This document shows, piece by piece, positions 47,278 through 57,501 of a DNA stretch of 64,000 bases; position 1 is the stretch's first letter, and each line of letters begins with the position of its first letter. The translations under genes were made by a program, and so were the position numbers. The stretch comes from Sphingobacterium populi (GTDB lineage Bacteria > Bacteroidota > Bacteroidia > Sphingobacteriales > Sphingobacteriaceae). Below the pieces are notes generated by a model. It ran no database searches and was not told the origin of the DNA. It worked only from the letters and a program-made list of their open reading frames with translations. Where the stretch lies: the NCBI RefSeq assembly GCF_001586775.1, contig NZ_LQXS01000003.1:248001-312000 (forward strand). The letters are read 5' to 3'.

Positions 47278-48051
47278 TTAGTTGTGTACGTCTTCTTCGC
47301 GGAACAATTTTGCGGTAAAGTATTCTCTGTTCATTCGCGCAATGTTCGTCATCTTGATGCCAACTGGACACTCTGCTTCGCATGCACCAGTATTGGTACA
47401 GTTACCAAAGCCTTCTGCATCCATTTGATCTACCATGCTTTGCGCACGTTCGTAGCGCTCTGTTTGTCCTTGTGGCAACAAGGCAAATTGAGAGATTTTG
47501 GCCGATACGAATAGCATTGCCGATGCATTTTTACACGCGGCAACACAAGCGCCACAACCAATACATGTGGCCGATTCAAATGCTTCATCAGCAATACGCT
47601 TAGGAATTGCGATAGCGTTTGCATCAGGTACACCACCCGTATTTACGTTTACATAACCACCAGCTTGTTGTATGCGCTCGAATGAAGTACGATCTACGGC
47701 TAAATCTTTCAAAACAGGGAAAGCAGCAGCTCTCCAAGGTTCGATGACAATCGTCTGCCCGTCGTGAAACGAACGCATATGTAGTTGACAGGTTGTCGTG
47801 CCATATTCTGGTCCGTGCGGTCGACCATTGATCACCAAAGAGCACATTCCACAAATACCTTCACGACAGTCGTGATCAAAATATATAGGATCTTCACCTT
47901 TACGCGTAAGGTCATCATTTACGATATCCAACATCTCTAAGAAAGACATGTCATCTGCGATATCTTTCGCTTGATAAGTGACAAATTGCCCCTTGTCATT
48001 TATATTTGTTTGACGCCAAACTTTTAGCGTTAAATTCATCTGTCCACTCAT
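47278..48051 (-). CDS. sdhB: succinate dehydrogenase / fumarate reductase iron-sulfur subunit
   Basis: Electron-transfer subunit of complex II. The [2Fe-2S] ligands are in CREGICGMC followed by a later Cys; the [4Fe-4S] and [3Fe-4S] ligands are in [11 protein letters not shown] and [15 protein letters not shown]. The frame is open to 48072, but [12 protein letters not shown] (48051) is the better start. 257 residues. Last gene of sdhC-sdhA-sdhB. Confidence 0.95.
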   Translation of the reverse strand: MSGQMNLTLKVWRQTNINDKGQFVTYQAKDIADDMSFLEMLDIVNDDLTRKGEDPIYFDHDCREGICGMCSLVINGRPHGPEYGTTTCQLHMRSFHDGQTIVIEPWRAAAFPVLKDLAVDRTSFERIQQAGGYVNVNTGGVPDANAIAIPKRIADEAFESATCIGCGACVAACKNASAMLFVSAKISQFALLPQGQTERYERAQSMVDQMDAEGFGNCTNTGACEAECPVGIKMTNIARMNREYFTAKLFREEDVHN

Positions 48052-48095
48052 AACTTCTATATAGAGTAACACATTGAGCCGAAGCTCAATGGATC

Positions 48096-50030
48096 TTATT
48101 TATAACTTCTTTGGGTTAATTTAACATTCTCGAACACTAAGTCTTCTTTGTGAAGAACTTCTGGCTGATTGTCGGCAGTATATTGCCATGCAGCTACGTA
48201 CGTATAATCTTCGTCATTACGTAGCGCTTCGCCTTCTTCTGTCTGAGATTCCAAACGGAAGTGACCACCACATGATTCGTTGCGATTCAACGCATCGTCC
48301 ACCATCAGTTCACCCAGTTCTAAGAAGTCGGCTACACGTCCAGCTTTCTCCAAAGACATATTAAGTTCGTCATTATTACCCAATACATTAGCATTTGTCC
48401 AGAAGTCTTTGCGCAATTCCTGAATCATGCCTTTCGCTTTGGTCAATCCCTCTGCCGTACGAGCCATTCCACAGTATTCCCACATGATTTTACCCAATTC
48501 TTTATGGATGTCATCTACTGTTTTTGTGCCGCGCAATGCCAGTAATGCAGTTACCTTATCTTCCACTTCTTTACGTGTTTGTTCGAAAGCAGGATGATTT
48601 TTGTCTACTGGTGCAAATGAGCCTAAGTTGGCCAAATAATCACCCACGGTAAAAGGAATAACGAAGTAACCGTCTGACAAACCTTGCATTAAAGCAGATG
48701 CCCCTAGGCGATTAGCACCGTGATCCGAGAAATTACATTCTCCCAAAGCATACAAGCCTGGTACGGTAGTCATCAAGTTGTAATCTACCCAAATACCGCC
48801 CATGGTGTAGTGAACTGCCGGATAGATACGCATTGGTTGCTTGTATGGGTTTTCGTCGGTGATTTTATGGTACATGTCAAACAAGTTACCATATTTAGCA
48901 CGTACGGTATCCTCGCCCAAACGAGCAATCGCATCTGCGAAATCTAAGAATACCGCCACACCAGATTTACCAACACCGCGCTCATCATCTACTGCTTCTT
49001 TGGCGTTACGAGAAGCTACGTCACGTGGTACCAAGTTACCAAAAGATGGATATTTACGCTCTAAGAAGTAATCTCTGTCTTCTTCTTTGATATCGGCAGG
49101 GTGCAATTCGCCTTTACGCAATTTTGCAGCAGTTTCTTTTGTTTTAGGAACCCATACACGTCCATCGTTACGCAATGATTCCGACATCAAAGTCAGTTTC
49201 GATTGGTGATCGCCCGTTACTGGAATACAAGTTGGGTGGATTTGTGTATAACAAGGGTTGGCAAAGTATGCGCCACGTTTGTGCGCACGCCATGCTGCCG
49301 TCACGTTACAGCCCATTGCATTGGTAGACAAGAAGAATACGTTTCCATAACCTCCAGTACACAACAATACGGCATGTCCTTCGTGTGTTTCTATTTTTCC
49401 GGAAATCATATCACGGGTAACGATACCACGCGCATGTCCGTCGATCTTCACCAAGTCAAGCATTTCATGACGGGTGTAAGATGTTACTTTTCCTTTTTGG
49501 ATTTGGCGGTTAAGCGCCGAGTACGCACCTAATAATAATTGTTGTCCAGTTTGACCACGTGCGTAAAACGTACGTGAAACCTGCGCACCACCAAAAGAGC
49601 GGTTATCTAAAAGACCACCATATTCACGTGCAAATGGAACGCCTTGCGCCACACATTGATCGATGATGTTGACCGATACTTCTGCCAAGCGATGTACGTT
49701 GGCTTCACGAGCACGGTAATCTCCACCTTTGATGGTGTCATAGAATAAACGGTAAACCGAGTCACCATCATTCTGATAGTTTTTTGCCGCATTGATACCA
49801 CCTTGTGCTGCGATAGAGTGCGCACGACGAGGTGAATCCTGGTAGCAAAATGTTTTCACATTGTAGCCCAGTTCTGCTAAAGAAGCAGCTGCCGAAGCGC
49901 CCGCCAAACCCGTACCCACTACGATGATAGTGAATTTTCGTTTGTTGGCTGGGTTTACCAGCTTCATATTGAATTTATGTTTGGACCATTTTTCGGCTAA
50001 TGGGCCAGCAGGTACTTTAGAATCTAACAT
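48096..50030 (-). CDS. sdhA: succinate dehydrogenase / fumarate reductase flavoprotein subunit
   Basis: Catalytic subunit oxidising succinate to fumarate. FAD-binding motif [19 protein letters not shown], the flavin-attachment region [11 protein letters not shown], and the substrate region with [10 protein letters not shown] and [18 protein letters not shown]. 644 residues, typical of the B-type enzyme of Bacteroidota and Bacillus. Confidence 0.95.
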   Translation of the reverse strand: MLDSKVPAGPLAEKWSKHKFNMKLVNPANKRKFTIIVVGTGLAGASAAASLAELGYNVKTFCYQDSPRRAHSIAAQGGINAAKNYQNDGDSVYRLFYDTIKGGDYRAREANVHRLAEVSVNIIDQCVAQGVPFAREYGGLLDNRSFGGAQVSRTFYARGQTGQQLLLGAYSALNRQIQKGKVTSYTRHEMLDLVKIDGHARGIVTRDMISGKIETHEGHAVLLCTGGYGNVFFLSTNAMGCNVTAAWRAHKRGAYFANPCYTQIHPTCIPVTGDHQSKLTLMSESLRNDGRVWVPKTKETAAKLRKGELHPADIKEEDRDYFLERKYPSFGNLVPRDVASRNAKEAVDDERGVGKSGVAVFLDFADAIARLGEDTVRAKYGNLFDMYHKITDENPYKQPMRIYPAVHYTMGGIWVDYNLMTTVPGLYALGECNFSDHGANRLGASALMQGLSDGYFVIPFTVGDYLANLGSFAPVDKNHPAFEQTRKEVEDKVTALLALRGTKTVDDIHKELGKIMWEYCGMARTAEGLTKAKGMIQELRKDFWTNANVLGNNDELNMSLEKAGRVADFLELGELMVDDALNRNESCGGHFRLESQTEEGEALRNDEDYTYVAAWQYTADNQPEVLHKEDLVFENVKLTQRSYK

Positions 50031-50084
50031 AGTTAACGATCTATATATTTAAAAGATGCTGCGGAGCAACATCTGTAAATAACA

Positions 50085-50864
50085 TTATTTTAAAAAGTAA
50101 AAATACAAAGGCATTAAAGCGAACAGAACCGGAATAATAACGCCAAATCCCCAAACGCCAATCGCACGAATCACGCCGATATAGCGACGGTGATTGAACC
50201 CTAGGGTTTGAAAGGCCGACTGGAATCCGTGGATCAAGTGAAAAGAAAGTGCACCCATGGCTATCACATAAAACAGTACAATCAATGGATTTTTGAAAGT
50301 AACTGCCACCTGCGTATAAAGATCTTTAGATTGAACTGTCTCCACACCATTATCTACAAAACTACGGTAACCCGTGTACGTTTCTGGAACATTATCGAAT
50401 TGGTCAGTCTGGCGATCACCAGTAGCAATATCAGTACGGTACTCCACATAAGGCGTGGTTCCAAACTTATACTGAAACCAAAAATTTTGCATGTGGGTAG
50501 CTATAAATACTAAAAGTACAGTACCTAGGATACCCATATTTCTGGAATTCCAAGTGCTATTTGCTTTGCCATCCGTTTTATTATATTCAATAGGGCGGGC
50601 AGCTTTGTTTTTGATCGTCAAGATCAACGCATATACAGCATGGATAATGATGGATGCATATAACAAATAAGACACTACTTTGATCGGGGTAAAGTGCGTC
50701 ATGAAGTATGCATAGTTGTTGAATGAATAGCCAAGGTCGTCGCTAAATAGCTGTAGGTTACCGATCAAATGGACTATTAAAAATGTACACAGGAATAGGC
50801 CTGTTAAGCTCATCACGAGTTTCTTCCCAAGCGAAGAAGTTAACACCGGCTTTGATTTACTCAT
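50085..50864 (-). CDS. sdhC: succinate dehydrogenase cytochrome b subunit (B-type)
   Basis: Single membrane anchor with five helices carrying two b haems, as in B-type complex II, so no sdhD is needed. Candidate haem histidines appear in FLIVHLIGNL, IIIHAVYAL, FIATHMQNFW and SFHLIHGFQSAF. 259 residues. First gene of the operon; quinone reduction links it to the respiratory chain. Confidence 0.92.
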   Translation of the reverse strand: MSKSKPVLTSSLGKKLVMSLTGLFLCTFLIVHLIGNLQLFSDDLGYSFNNYAYFMTHFTPIKVVSYLLYASIIIHAVYALILTIKNKAARPIEYNKTDGKANSTWNSRNMGILGTVLLVFIATHMQNFWFQYKFGTTPYVEYRTDIATGDRQTDQFDNVPETYTGYRSFVDNGVETVQSKDLYTQVAVTFKNPLIVLFYVIAMGALSFHLIHGFQSAFQTLGFNHRRYIGVIRAIGVWGFGVIIPVLFALMPLYFYFLK

Positions 50865-50893
50865 TAGTCTTCTGAATTAATATAATTTAGTCA

Positions 50894-50901
50894 CAAATTT
50901 A
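50894..50901 (-). promoter_or_regulatory. -7 element for the sdhCAB operon
   Basis: CAAATTTA reads TAAATTTG on the minus strand (TAnnTTTG), 29 bp before the sdhC start. No clear -33 element. Confidence 0.45.
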
Positions 50902-50962
50902 TCATATAAACAATAAGAAGTCCTTCAGGTAGGACTAAAAAGAACAATTTAGAATTATTCTA

Positions 50963-51003
50963 AAAAAAATAGGGTTACCATCTTTTGGTAGCCCTATTTT
51001 TTT
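50963..51003. terminator. terminator after the outer-membrane barrel gene (bidirectional)
   Basis: An 18-bp stem (one T-G wobble), 50963-50980 with 50986-51003, with A-run on the left and T-run on the right. It serves the minus-strand gene ending at 51049 and could also stop plus-strand transcription. Confidence 0.85.
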
Positions 51004-51048
51004 GGCCTTTAAAAAGGCGGTAATTGAAGATTGTTAAGCTGTGAGCTT

Positions 51049-51636
51049 CTATAAGAAATTAAATCCTAAAGCTAGTGTCCAAAGATTTAGTCGTTGTCTA
51101 TCACCGGCTCCACGATTTAAATCGCCCAAACCATGCTCATAACGTAAATCCAATGAAAGCTTAGAAATATCTACCCCAGCTCCAAATGCGATCGCTGCAA
51201 AGTTGTCGCGAAAGTTTGTAGTTTGACTCGCATTCGGTCTGTTAAAATTATCTTTATCAAATATAAACGAAAAGATGGGGCCGGCCTGAATACGTGCTCC
51301 CACAGGGCCAAGACCGATTTTAGTGCCTAGCAAAACCGGAACATCAATGGTTGAAAAGCGTAGTTCCTGAGATTGACCTTCCTCCGACGTAAGGGTGGTG
51401 TTTTTCATGGAATAATACACCTCAGGCTGAAGGTGAAGGCCTAAGACGCCGATACGACCCCAAGCACCCGCCAAAAATCCTGCTCTAGTACTAGAATCAA
51501 AATAATTTCCGCCAGAACGTAAGCTAGAAAAGTTCATACCTGCTTTCAGACCCAAATCAAATGAAGGGAAGAGCTGTGCTTGTGCAGAGAAAATGGTGGT
51601 AATTGCTACGATTAATGTAAGTATTCGTTTTTTCAT
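51049..51636 (-). CDS. outer-membrane beta-barrel protein (PorT-like family)
   Basis: 195 residues. Signal peptide ending near SAQAQ, then LGLKAGMNFSSLRSGG, the typical opening of PorT-type barrels, alternating strands, and a C-terminal aromatic strand LNLWTLALGFNFL. Role unknown; members sit in the outer membrane. Confidence 0.8.
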   Translation of the reverse strand: MKKRILTLIVAITTIFSAQAQLFPSFDLGLKAGMNFSSLRSGGNYFDSSTRAGFLAGAWGRIGVLGLHLQPEVYYSMKNTTLTSEEGQSQELRFSTIDVPVLLGTKIGLGPVGARIQAGPIFSFIFDKDNFNRPNASQTTNFRDNFAAIAFGAGVDISKLSLDLRYEHGLGDLNRGAGDRQRLNLWTLALGFNFL

Positions 51637-51710
51637 ACTATTATTTTAATTTTAACTTTTTCGAAGATACGAGAGAATATCAAAAATTAAGCCACGAAAC
51701 AGAATAAATC

Positions 51711-51926
51711 ATGACCAACCTAAAAATATCATCGAAAGACTGGGAAGTTGTTCGGTTCAAGTTGACCAGAAAATACAATACTTTACGTAGCGAGGATCTA
51801 GCATATGTGGAAGGACAGGAAGAAGAGCTTATAGCGCGCTTAGCGAAGAGAATTAGACGAAATACCGACTACGTACGATTTACCTTAGGTAAGGAGTTGC
51901 AGGATCTTAATAGTAACCGGCTATAA
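51711..51926 (+). CDS. small CsbD-like protein
   Basis: 71 residues. WEVVRFKLTRKYNTLRSEDLAY then VEGQEEELIARLAKR resembles the CsbD general-stress family, which is helical and of unknown function. The match is by pattern only. Four bases before the CsaA gene. Confidence 0.55.
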   Translation: MTNLKISSKDWEVVRFKLTRKYNTLRSEDLAYVEGQEEELIARLAKRIRRNTDYVRFTLGKELQDLNSNRL

Positions 51927-51930
51927 CCTG

Positions 51931-52269
51931 ATGGAGGAGATCACTTGGACAGATTTTGAGCGGATAGTGCTATGCGTCGGAACCATTACAGACGCGCAAG
52001 ACTTTCCGAAAGTGAAAAAACCAGCTTACCAGTTGCAGATCGATTTTGGTGCGAAGATAGGTATTCGCAAATCGAGTGCGCAGATTACTGTGCATTATAC
52101 TCGCGATGAGCTAATCGGGAAGCAAGTAGTAGCTGTGGTAAATTTTCCGCGAAAGCAAATTGCAAATTTTTTTTCCGAATGTTTGGTGACAGGTTTCGCT
52201 GATGCAAATGGAGATATCGTACTGACAGCTGTGGATAAAGAAGTTCCTAACGGGACACGGTTAATGTAA
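51931..52269 (+). CDS. csaA: CsaA-type tRNA-binding / chaperone protein
   Basis: 112-residue OB-fold protein with the tRNA-binding-domain pattern: FERIVLCVGTITDAQDFPKV, then KQVVAVVNFPRKQIANFFSE. In Bacillus CsaA is an export-linked chaperone. It starts four bases after the CsbD-like gene and precedes tadA by 20 bases, so the three probably form an operon. Confidence 0.85.
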   Translation: MEEITWTDFERIVLCVGTITDAQDFPKVKKPAYQLQIDFGAKIGIRKSSAQITVHYTRDELIGKQVVAVVNFPRKQIANFFSECLVTGFADANGDIVLTAVDKEVPNGTRLM

Positions 52270-52289
52270 GGAAGGATTAAAAAAAATAG

Positions 52290-52760
52290 ATGAAATATTT
52301 TAGTGCGGAGGGTGATACGTCAGAATCTGTAGACGAACTATTTATGCGGGAGGCACTGCGCTTGGCCAAAATAGCTTACGAAGCAGATGAAATACCAATT
52401 GGTGCAGTGATCGTCGCAAACGGACAAGTCATTGCGAAAGGATATAACTTAACCGAACGCCTTCACGACGTCACGGCGCATGCAGAGATGCAAGCATTCA
52501 CAGCGGCGGCCAATCATTTGGGAGGCAAATATCTTAAGGGTTGTACATTATATGTCACAATAGAACCTTGTGTGATGTGTGCTGGAGCGGCGTACTGGGT
52601 ACAAGTGGATCGTATTGTGTACGGAGCTAAAGACGATAAGCGCGGATATAGCGCTTTTCATGATCGAATCATACACCCAAAGACAGAAATTAAAGGAGGT
52701 GTGTTAGAAACTGATTGTAGTGACTTGATACAATCATTTTTTCGTAATAAAAGAAATTAA
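52290..52760 (+). CDS. tadA: tRNA(adenine34) deaminase / nucleoside deaminase
   Basis: Zinc deaminase that makes inosine at the wobble position of tRNA-Arg. Zinc and proton-shuttle motif AHAEMQAF and the PCVMCAGA motif are present. 156 residues, normal for TadA. A guanine-deaminase-type function is the main alternative but less likely. Confidence 0.85.
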   Translation: MKYFSAEGDTSESVDELFMREALRLAKIAYEADEIPIGAVIVANGQVIAKGYNLTERLHDVTAHAEMQAFTAAANHLGGKYLKGCTLYVTIEPCVMCAGAAYWVQVDRIVYGAKDDKRGYSAFHDRIIHPKTEIKGGVLETDCSDLIQSFFRNKRN

Positions 52761-52860
52761 GATCACACAGAATGGCATGTTTTCAAACATAAAAACTAAA
52801 CATTTGTTATATTCGTGACGCAGCATAAGCAGCATTAATTTATACTAAAATTATATAATT

Positions 52861-53472
52861 ATGGCATTCGAATTAGCAGCGTTACCATACGCTAACGACG
52901 CATTAGAACCACACATTGATAAAGATACGATGGAAATCCATCACGATCGTCACCATCAGGCTTACGTGGATAACTTGAATAAAGCTATCGCAGATACAGA
53001 TGCCGCTGGAGCATCTTTAGAAGAGTTGATCAAAAATATCAGCAAATATCCTGCAGCTGTTCGCAATAACGGAGGTGGGCATTTCAACCACGATTTATTC
53101 TGGTCTGTATTAGGGCCGAATGCGGGTGGCGAGCCGACAGGTGAGTTGGCTGACGCGATCAACGAAACATTTGGTTCATTCGCTGACCTGAAAAAGAAAT
53201 TGCAAGAAGCAGGCGCTACGCGCTTTGGTTCAGGTTGGTCTTGGTTAATTGTTGGTCAAGATGGTAAATTAGCGGTAACTTCTACACCAAACCAAGATAA
53301 TCCTTTGATGGATGTGGCAGAAGTGAAAGGCACACCTATCTTTGGTATCGATGTATGGGAGCACGCTTACTATTTAAAATATCAAAACAAGCGCCCCGCA
53401 TACTTAGAAGCTATCTTTGAGGTAGTAAACTGGGATGCTGTCGCAAAAAGATACGCAGCAGCAAAAGGATAA
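52861..53472 (+). CDS. sodA: superoxide dismutase, Fe/Mn type
   Basis: Cytosolic dismutase. Metal ligands: His in [13 protein letters not shown], His in [10 protein letters not shown], and the Asp/His pair in [15 protein letters not shown]. 203 residues. Fe or Mn preference cannot be read safely. Own transcription unit, ending at a terminator. Confidence 0.95.
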   Translation: MAFELAALPYANDALEPHIDKDTMEIHHDRHHQAYVDNLNKAIADTDAAGASLEELIKNISKYPAAVRNNGGGHFNHDLFWSVLGPNAGGEPTGELADAINETFGSFADLKKKLQEAGATRFGSGWSWLIVGQDGKLAVTSTPNQDNPLMDVAEVKGTPIFGIDVWEHAYYLKYQNKRPAYLEAIFEVVNWDAVAKRYAAAKG

Positions 53473-53505
53473 TTTTAATCCTGACGCTATAGTGTTAAAT
53501 ATGTT

Positions 53506-53546
53506 AAGAAGCTGCCTTGGTGAAATCCAAAAGGCAGCTTCTTTCG
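53506..53546 (+). terminator. terminator after sodA
   Basis: 13-bp perfect stem, 53506-53518 with 53531-53543, 12-base loop, followed by TTT. Confidence 0.85.
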
Positions 53547-53564
53547 TATTTTGTAATATATAAT

Positions 53565-53570
53565 AGGAGG
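53565..53570 (+). promoter_or_regulatory. canonical Shine-Dalgarno before msrA
   Basis: AGGAGG lies four bases before the msrA ATG. Such motifs are uncommon in this window and in Bacteroidota generally. Confidence 0.6.
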
Positions 53571-53574
53571 AATT

Positions 53575-54219
53575 ATGAACAACAAAATAATGTATTTATT
53601 CGCTTTGTGTACGCTAGTTTTGGCGTCTTGCCAAGCAACATCTAATACTTCAAAACCAGTTTCTTTAGCAACCTTGCCCGTGAGTGATGATCGTCAAGAA
53701 GCCATTATGGCGGCAGGATGTTTCTGGTGTATCGAGACATCTTTAGGATTGCTAGAAGGAGTGGACACGGTGATTTCTGGCTATATTGGCGGCAAAGGTG
53801 CTAATCCGACTTATGAACAAGTGACGACAGGGCAAACTGGATATGCTGAAGCGGTTAAAATAACTTATGATCCAAAGATAATTTCATATGATGAACTGCT
53901 GAAGGCATTTTTCCAATTGCACGATCCTACGCAACTTAATCGGCAAGGTAACGACGTCGGTACTCAATACCGATCTGCCTTATTTCCTTTAAATGCTGAG
54001 CAAGAGGAAAAAGCAGCGTATTATATCGCGCAACTTAATGCAGAGAAAGTCTATGACAAACCGATCGTAACGACGATCGAAAAGTCAGATGTATTTTATC
54101 CGGCCGAAGATTATCATCAGGATTATTTCAATAAAAACCCGAGTAATAGCTATTGCCAATTCGTTGTGCAACCCAAATTAGAGAAGTTTAAAAAAGTATT
54201 CGAAGATAAATTAAAATAG
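53575..54219 (+). CDS. msrA: peptide-methionine (S)-S-oxide reductase, lipoprotein
   Basis: Repairs oxidised methionine. The catalytic GCFWC motif is at residues 48-52 and the substrate pocket EDYHQDY later. The N-terminus is a lipoprotein signal with the lipid Cys at residue 19 (LASC), so this copy acts in the envelope. 214 residues. Confidence 0.92.
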   Translation: MNNKIMYLFALCTLVLASCQATSNTSKPVSLATLPVSDDRQEAIMAAGCFWCIETSLGLLEGVDTVISGYIGGKGANPTYEQVTTGQTGYAEAVKITYDPKIISYDELLKAFFQLHDPTQLNRQGNDVGTQYRSALFPLNAEQEEKAAYYIAQLNAEKVYDKPIVTTIEKSDVFYPAEDYHQDYFNKNPSNSYCQFVVQPKLEKFKKVFEDKLK

Positions 54220-54229
54220 TTCTCTAGTA

Positions 54230-55093
54230 ATGGAGCCCATTCAGTTTACTGTGCCAGTTTATGGTGAAGGTGTATTTGCTACCCTCGAAAACAGAGCCGG
54301 TAAGCTGTATGATTACTATCACCGCCATTCCGAATTGCAAGTTACGTGCGTCTTGCAAGGCAATGGTACCATAGTGGTAGGTAATATTGCGCAATCTTTC
54401 CAACAGGGCGACATTTTTGTACTTCGGCCCAATGAACCTCATATGTTCACCGAATATGAAGAGTGCGGGTCATCCGGCGAAATTGTGCATTTGGTTCACG
54501 TATTCGTGCATTTGGAGCGAATGGAAAAACTTTTCGTTATTCCAGAATTTGATCAAGTGGGATCGTATTTGATAGGATTAGATGCAAGTAAGAAAGTACA
54601 AGCTGATCGTGCTCAAAGCCTGCAATCTTATTTTCGAGCACTTTCTGAAAAAAACGGCATTCCAAAATTTATAGAATTCATCAGTTTGTTGCACGCACTC
54701 ACACAGCATGCTCGCGATGCAGAGTCGCTATATTCAGGTGCAAGGAAGATCAGCTATTCTGATAAAGACGGCGCTCGCATAAGTGCGGTCTATAAATACA
54801 CCTTCGATCACTTGCAGGATGATGTGGCTATTGCAGATGTGGCTAGTTTGGTGCATATGACGCCCAGTTCATTTTGCAAATTTTTTAAGAAACATACTAC
54901 CAAAACATATGTAGGTTTTTTAAATGAAGTCCGAATAGAGAAAGCTTGTCAGCTGTTAGTAAACCGCAGTACAGAATCTATCGCTGAGGCGGCCTTTCAG
55001 GTTGGCTTCAAAAACACGGTACATTTCAATCGGGTTTTCAAACAGATCATGCGCCTATCACCCCGCCATTATCTACAACAGTATGGGATATAG
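54230..55093 (+). CDS. AraC-family transcriptional regulator
   Basis: 287 residues. N-terminal cupin-like sensor domain (GTIVVGNIAQSFQQGDIFVLRPNEPH region, given here as a whole) and a C-terminal double HTH: VASLVHMTPSSFCKFFKKHT and SIAEAAFQVGFKNTVHFNRVF. Such regulators usually respond to sugars. The target is unknown; it is ten bases after msrA and may be co-transcribed. Confidence 0.87.
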   Translation: MEPIQFTVPVYGEGVFATLENRAGKLYDYYHRHSELQVTCVLQGNGTIVVGNIAQSFQQGDIFVLRPNEPHMFTEYEECGSSGEIVHLVHVFVHLERMEKLFVIPEFDQVGSYLIGLDASKKVQADRAQSLQSYFRALSEKNGIPKFIEFISLLHALTQHARDAESLYSGARKISYSDKDGARISAVYKYTFDHLQDDVAIADVASLVHMTPSSFCKFFKKHTTKTYVGFLNEVRIEKACQLLVNRSTESIAEAAFQVGFKNTVHFNRVFKQIMRLSPRHYLQQYGI

Positions 55094-55314
55094 TAGATAG
55101 ACGAAATTTGTCGAAATTCCTGCCGCTGATATCTTTTGCTATTTTTCTTATTGTCGCTATATACTACTGATAATGATAATAATTATACTATTTCTATCCT
55201 TTTTTCGTTAACTCTTATAATGACAATATATGTTTATATTCAGACAATCAGTGTTTATGAGTTACGCACAGAGTGCCGTATCTTTACTGATAAGAATTAG
55301 ATAAAAAGGAAAAT

Positions 55315-56949
55315 ATGCTTAAAGGATTTTTTAATGTTCCAGACCCAGTAAACGAACCAATTAATTCGTATGCGCCAGGAACCAAAGAAAGAACACTGCT
55401 GCAAGAGGCGATTGCTACAGCTCGGGCGCAGGAAGTAGATATACCGATGTACATCGGATCAGAAGAAGTGCGTACTGGAAATAAATTACCACTCACTCCT
55501 CCACACGATCACAAGCACATCTTAGGTCATTTTCACCAAGGCACCAAAGAGCATGTAACCGCTGCTATCAATGCAGCGCTTTCTGCAAAAGATGCGTGGG
55601 AAAACTTGCCATGGGAGCATCGCGCAGCGATCTTTTTGAAAGCAGCCGAATTAATCTCGACCAAATATCGTTATAAGCTGAATGCTGCGACCATGCTTGG
55701 TCAATCAAAAAATGCATTTCAAGCGGAGATCGACTCGGCATGTGAAATTGCTGATTTCTTGCGCTTCAATGTGAAATACATGACTGAGATTTATTCTCAG
55801 CAACCGCCAGTATCACCAAAAGGCGTGTGGAATCGTGTGGAGCAACGTCCTTTAGAAGGCTTTGTGTTTGCATTGACACCATTTAATTTCACGGCGATTG
55901 CGGGTAACTTACCGACTTCAGTAGCAATGATGGGAAATGTTGTGGTGTGGAAACCGTCCGAAACGCAGATTTATTCGGCCAACGTGCTGATGGAAGTCTT
56001 CCGCGAAGCAGGCGTTCCAGATGGCGTGATCAACTTAGTATATGTGCATGGCCCAGATGCAGGTGATGTTATTTTTAAACACCCAGATTTTGCCGGTATC
56101 CACTTCACAGGATCTACAGGTGTATTCCAAGAGATTTGGAAAACAATTGGCGAAAATATTCACGTGTATAAAACTTACCCACGCATTGTGGGGGAGACTG
56201 GTGGTAAAGATTTCATTTTAGCACATGCTACCGCAGAAGCGAAAGTCGTGAGCACAGCACTAGTACGTGGTGCATTTGAATTCCAAGGTCAAAAATGTTC
56301 CGCAGCATCTCGTGCGTATATTCCAAAATCACTTTGGCCAGCGGTTAAAGAGCTTATAGGTAAAGATTTGGATACGTTGAAAATGGGTGGTACAGAAGAT
56401 TTTACCAACTTCATCAATGCGGTGATAGATGAAAAAGCATTCGACAAAATCACTAAATACATTGATCGTGCAAAAGAATCAGCAGATGCTGAAGTAGTTT
56501 TCGGAGGACATTATGATAAGTCGACGGGATATTTTATCCGTCCGACCGTTATCGTTGCAAAAAATGCTGACTACGAGACCATGCAAGAAGAATTGTTCGG
56601 TCCGGTGCTGACGATTTTTGTCTACGAAGATGAGAAATGGTCTGAAACTTTGAAAACGATAGATCAGACGTCCATCTATGCATTGACAGGTGCTGTGATT
56701 TCGCAAGATCGCTACGCGATCGAAGAGGCAAGTCATGCTTTGCGTCATTCGGCTGGTAACTTTTATATCAACGATAAATGTACAGGTGCAGTTGTAGGCC
56801 AGCAGCCATTTGGCGGTGCGCGCGGATCGGGCACAAATGATAAAGCTGGATCAATGATCAACTTGCTACGTTGGGTATCACCAAGAACAATTAAAGAAAC
56901 CTTCAACCCAGATACGGATTACCGTTACCCGTTTTTAGGAGAAGATTAG
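55315..56949 (+). CDS. pruA: 1-pyrroline-5-carboxylate dehydrogenase
   Basis: Oxidises pyrroline-5-carboxylate semialdehyde to glutamate in proline degradation. Aldehyde-dehydrogenase motifs: FTGSTGVFQEIW, VGETGGKDFI (catalytic Glu) and FEFQGQKCSAASRAYI (catalytic Cys). 544 residues, the single-domain form used by Bacteroidota and mitochondria. The 220-bp gap before it is AT-rich; TATCTTTA near 55279 is an imperfect -7 element. Confidence 0.92.
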   Translation: MLKGFFNVPDPVNEPINSYAPGTKERTLLQEAIATARAQEVDIPMYIGSEEVRTGNKLPLTPPHDHKHILGHFHQGTKEHVTAAINAALSAKDAWENLPWEHRAAIFLKAAELISTKYRYKLNAATMLGQSKNAFQAEIDSACEIADFLRFNVKYMTEIYSQQPPVSPKGVWNRVEQRPLEGFVFALTPFNFTAIAGNLPTSVAMMGNVVVWKPSETQIYSANVLMEVFREAGVPDGVINLVYVHGPDAGDVIFKHPDFAGIHFTGSTGVFQEIWKTIGENIHVYKTYPRIVGETGGKDFILAHATAEAKVVSTALVRGAFEFQGQKCSAASRAYIPKSLWPAVKELIGKDLDTLKMGGTEDFTNFINAVIDEKAFDKITKYIDRAKESADAEVVFGGHYDKSTGYFIRPTVIVAKNADYETMQEELFGPVLTIFVYEDEKWSETLKTIDQTSIYALTGAVISQDRYAIEEASHALRHSAGNFYINDKCTGAVVGQQPFGGARGSGTNDKAGSMINLLRWVSPRTIKETFNPDTDYRYPFLGED

Positions 56950-56956
56950 TAAATAC

Positions 56957-56977
56957 GTAGACAGCCAAACTGTCTAC
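56957..56977 (+). repeat. small hairpin after pruA
   Basis: GTAGACAG (56957-56964) and CTGTCTAC (56970-56977), loop CCAAA; no T-run. It precedes the larger palindrome. Confidence 0.55.
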
Positions 56978-56986
56978 CATAATAAC

Positions 56987-57036
56987 AGTCATAAAAAAGG
57001 AGTTTTCATGTACATGAAAACTCCTTTTTTATGACT
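56987..57036. terminator. bidirectional terminator, 50-bp perfect palindrome
   Basis: 56987-57011 is the exact reverse complement of 57012-57036, with A-tracts on the left and T-tracts on the right. It separates pruA from the convergent small membrane protein gene. Confidence 0.92.
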
Positions 57037-57088
57037 TGTGAAGGTCGACTGAAGCGCTTAATCTCAGTGTCTCTGTATTGATCAAAAA

Positions 57089-57352
57089 CTATTCTGCAGT
57101 ATCCCGATTTAATGTGCGCAAAATGCTGTCGGCTTCCAATTCTTGTTGTCGGGCATCGATCTGGTGCTGTTTATAGTTTTGCACGGCAATTCTGCTTGCT
57201 CTTTGCGAAACGAAAAAACCAGCAATAGCGATCGCCGTAATTACTGTAACGCCCCAAGCATGCTTTTTCTTGTCTTGCTTTACAAGCCAATACATGATTC
57301 CAATATAGGGAATCGCAAAAAACAGATAGAAAACGATACTTGGAGTAACCAT
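57089..57352 (-). CDS. small two-TM membrane protein
   Basis: 87 residues with two hydrophobic segments (about residues 5-23 and 32-50) and a charged, Gln-rich cytoplasmic tail. No family recognised. Confidence 0.55.
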   Translation of the reverse strand: MVTPSIVFYLFFAIPYIGIMYWLVKQDKKKHAWGVTVITAIAIAGFFVSQRASRIAVQNYKQHQIDARQQELEADSILRTLNRDTAE

Positions 57353-57501
57353 AATGATGCTAAATTTTATTCTGCAAAAGTATGCTTTTGCCGATAATAG
57401 TTTAAAATTTTAACGTCATAAAATTGATCGTCGAGATTTTAAATGCTGTAGTTTGAAATCTTATACAGTTCTACAATAAACAAAAGCTCGCGTGTTCCGC
57501 T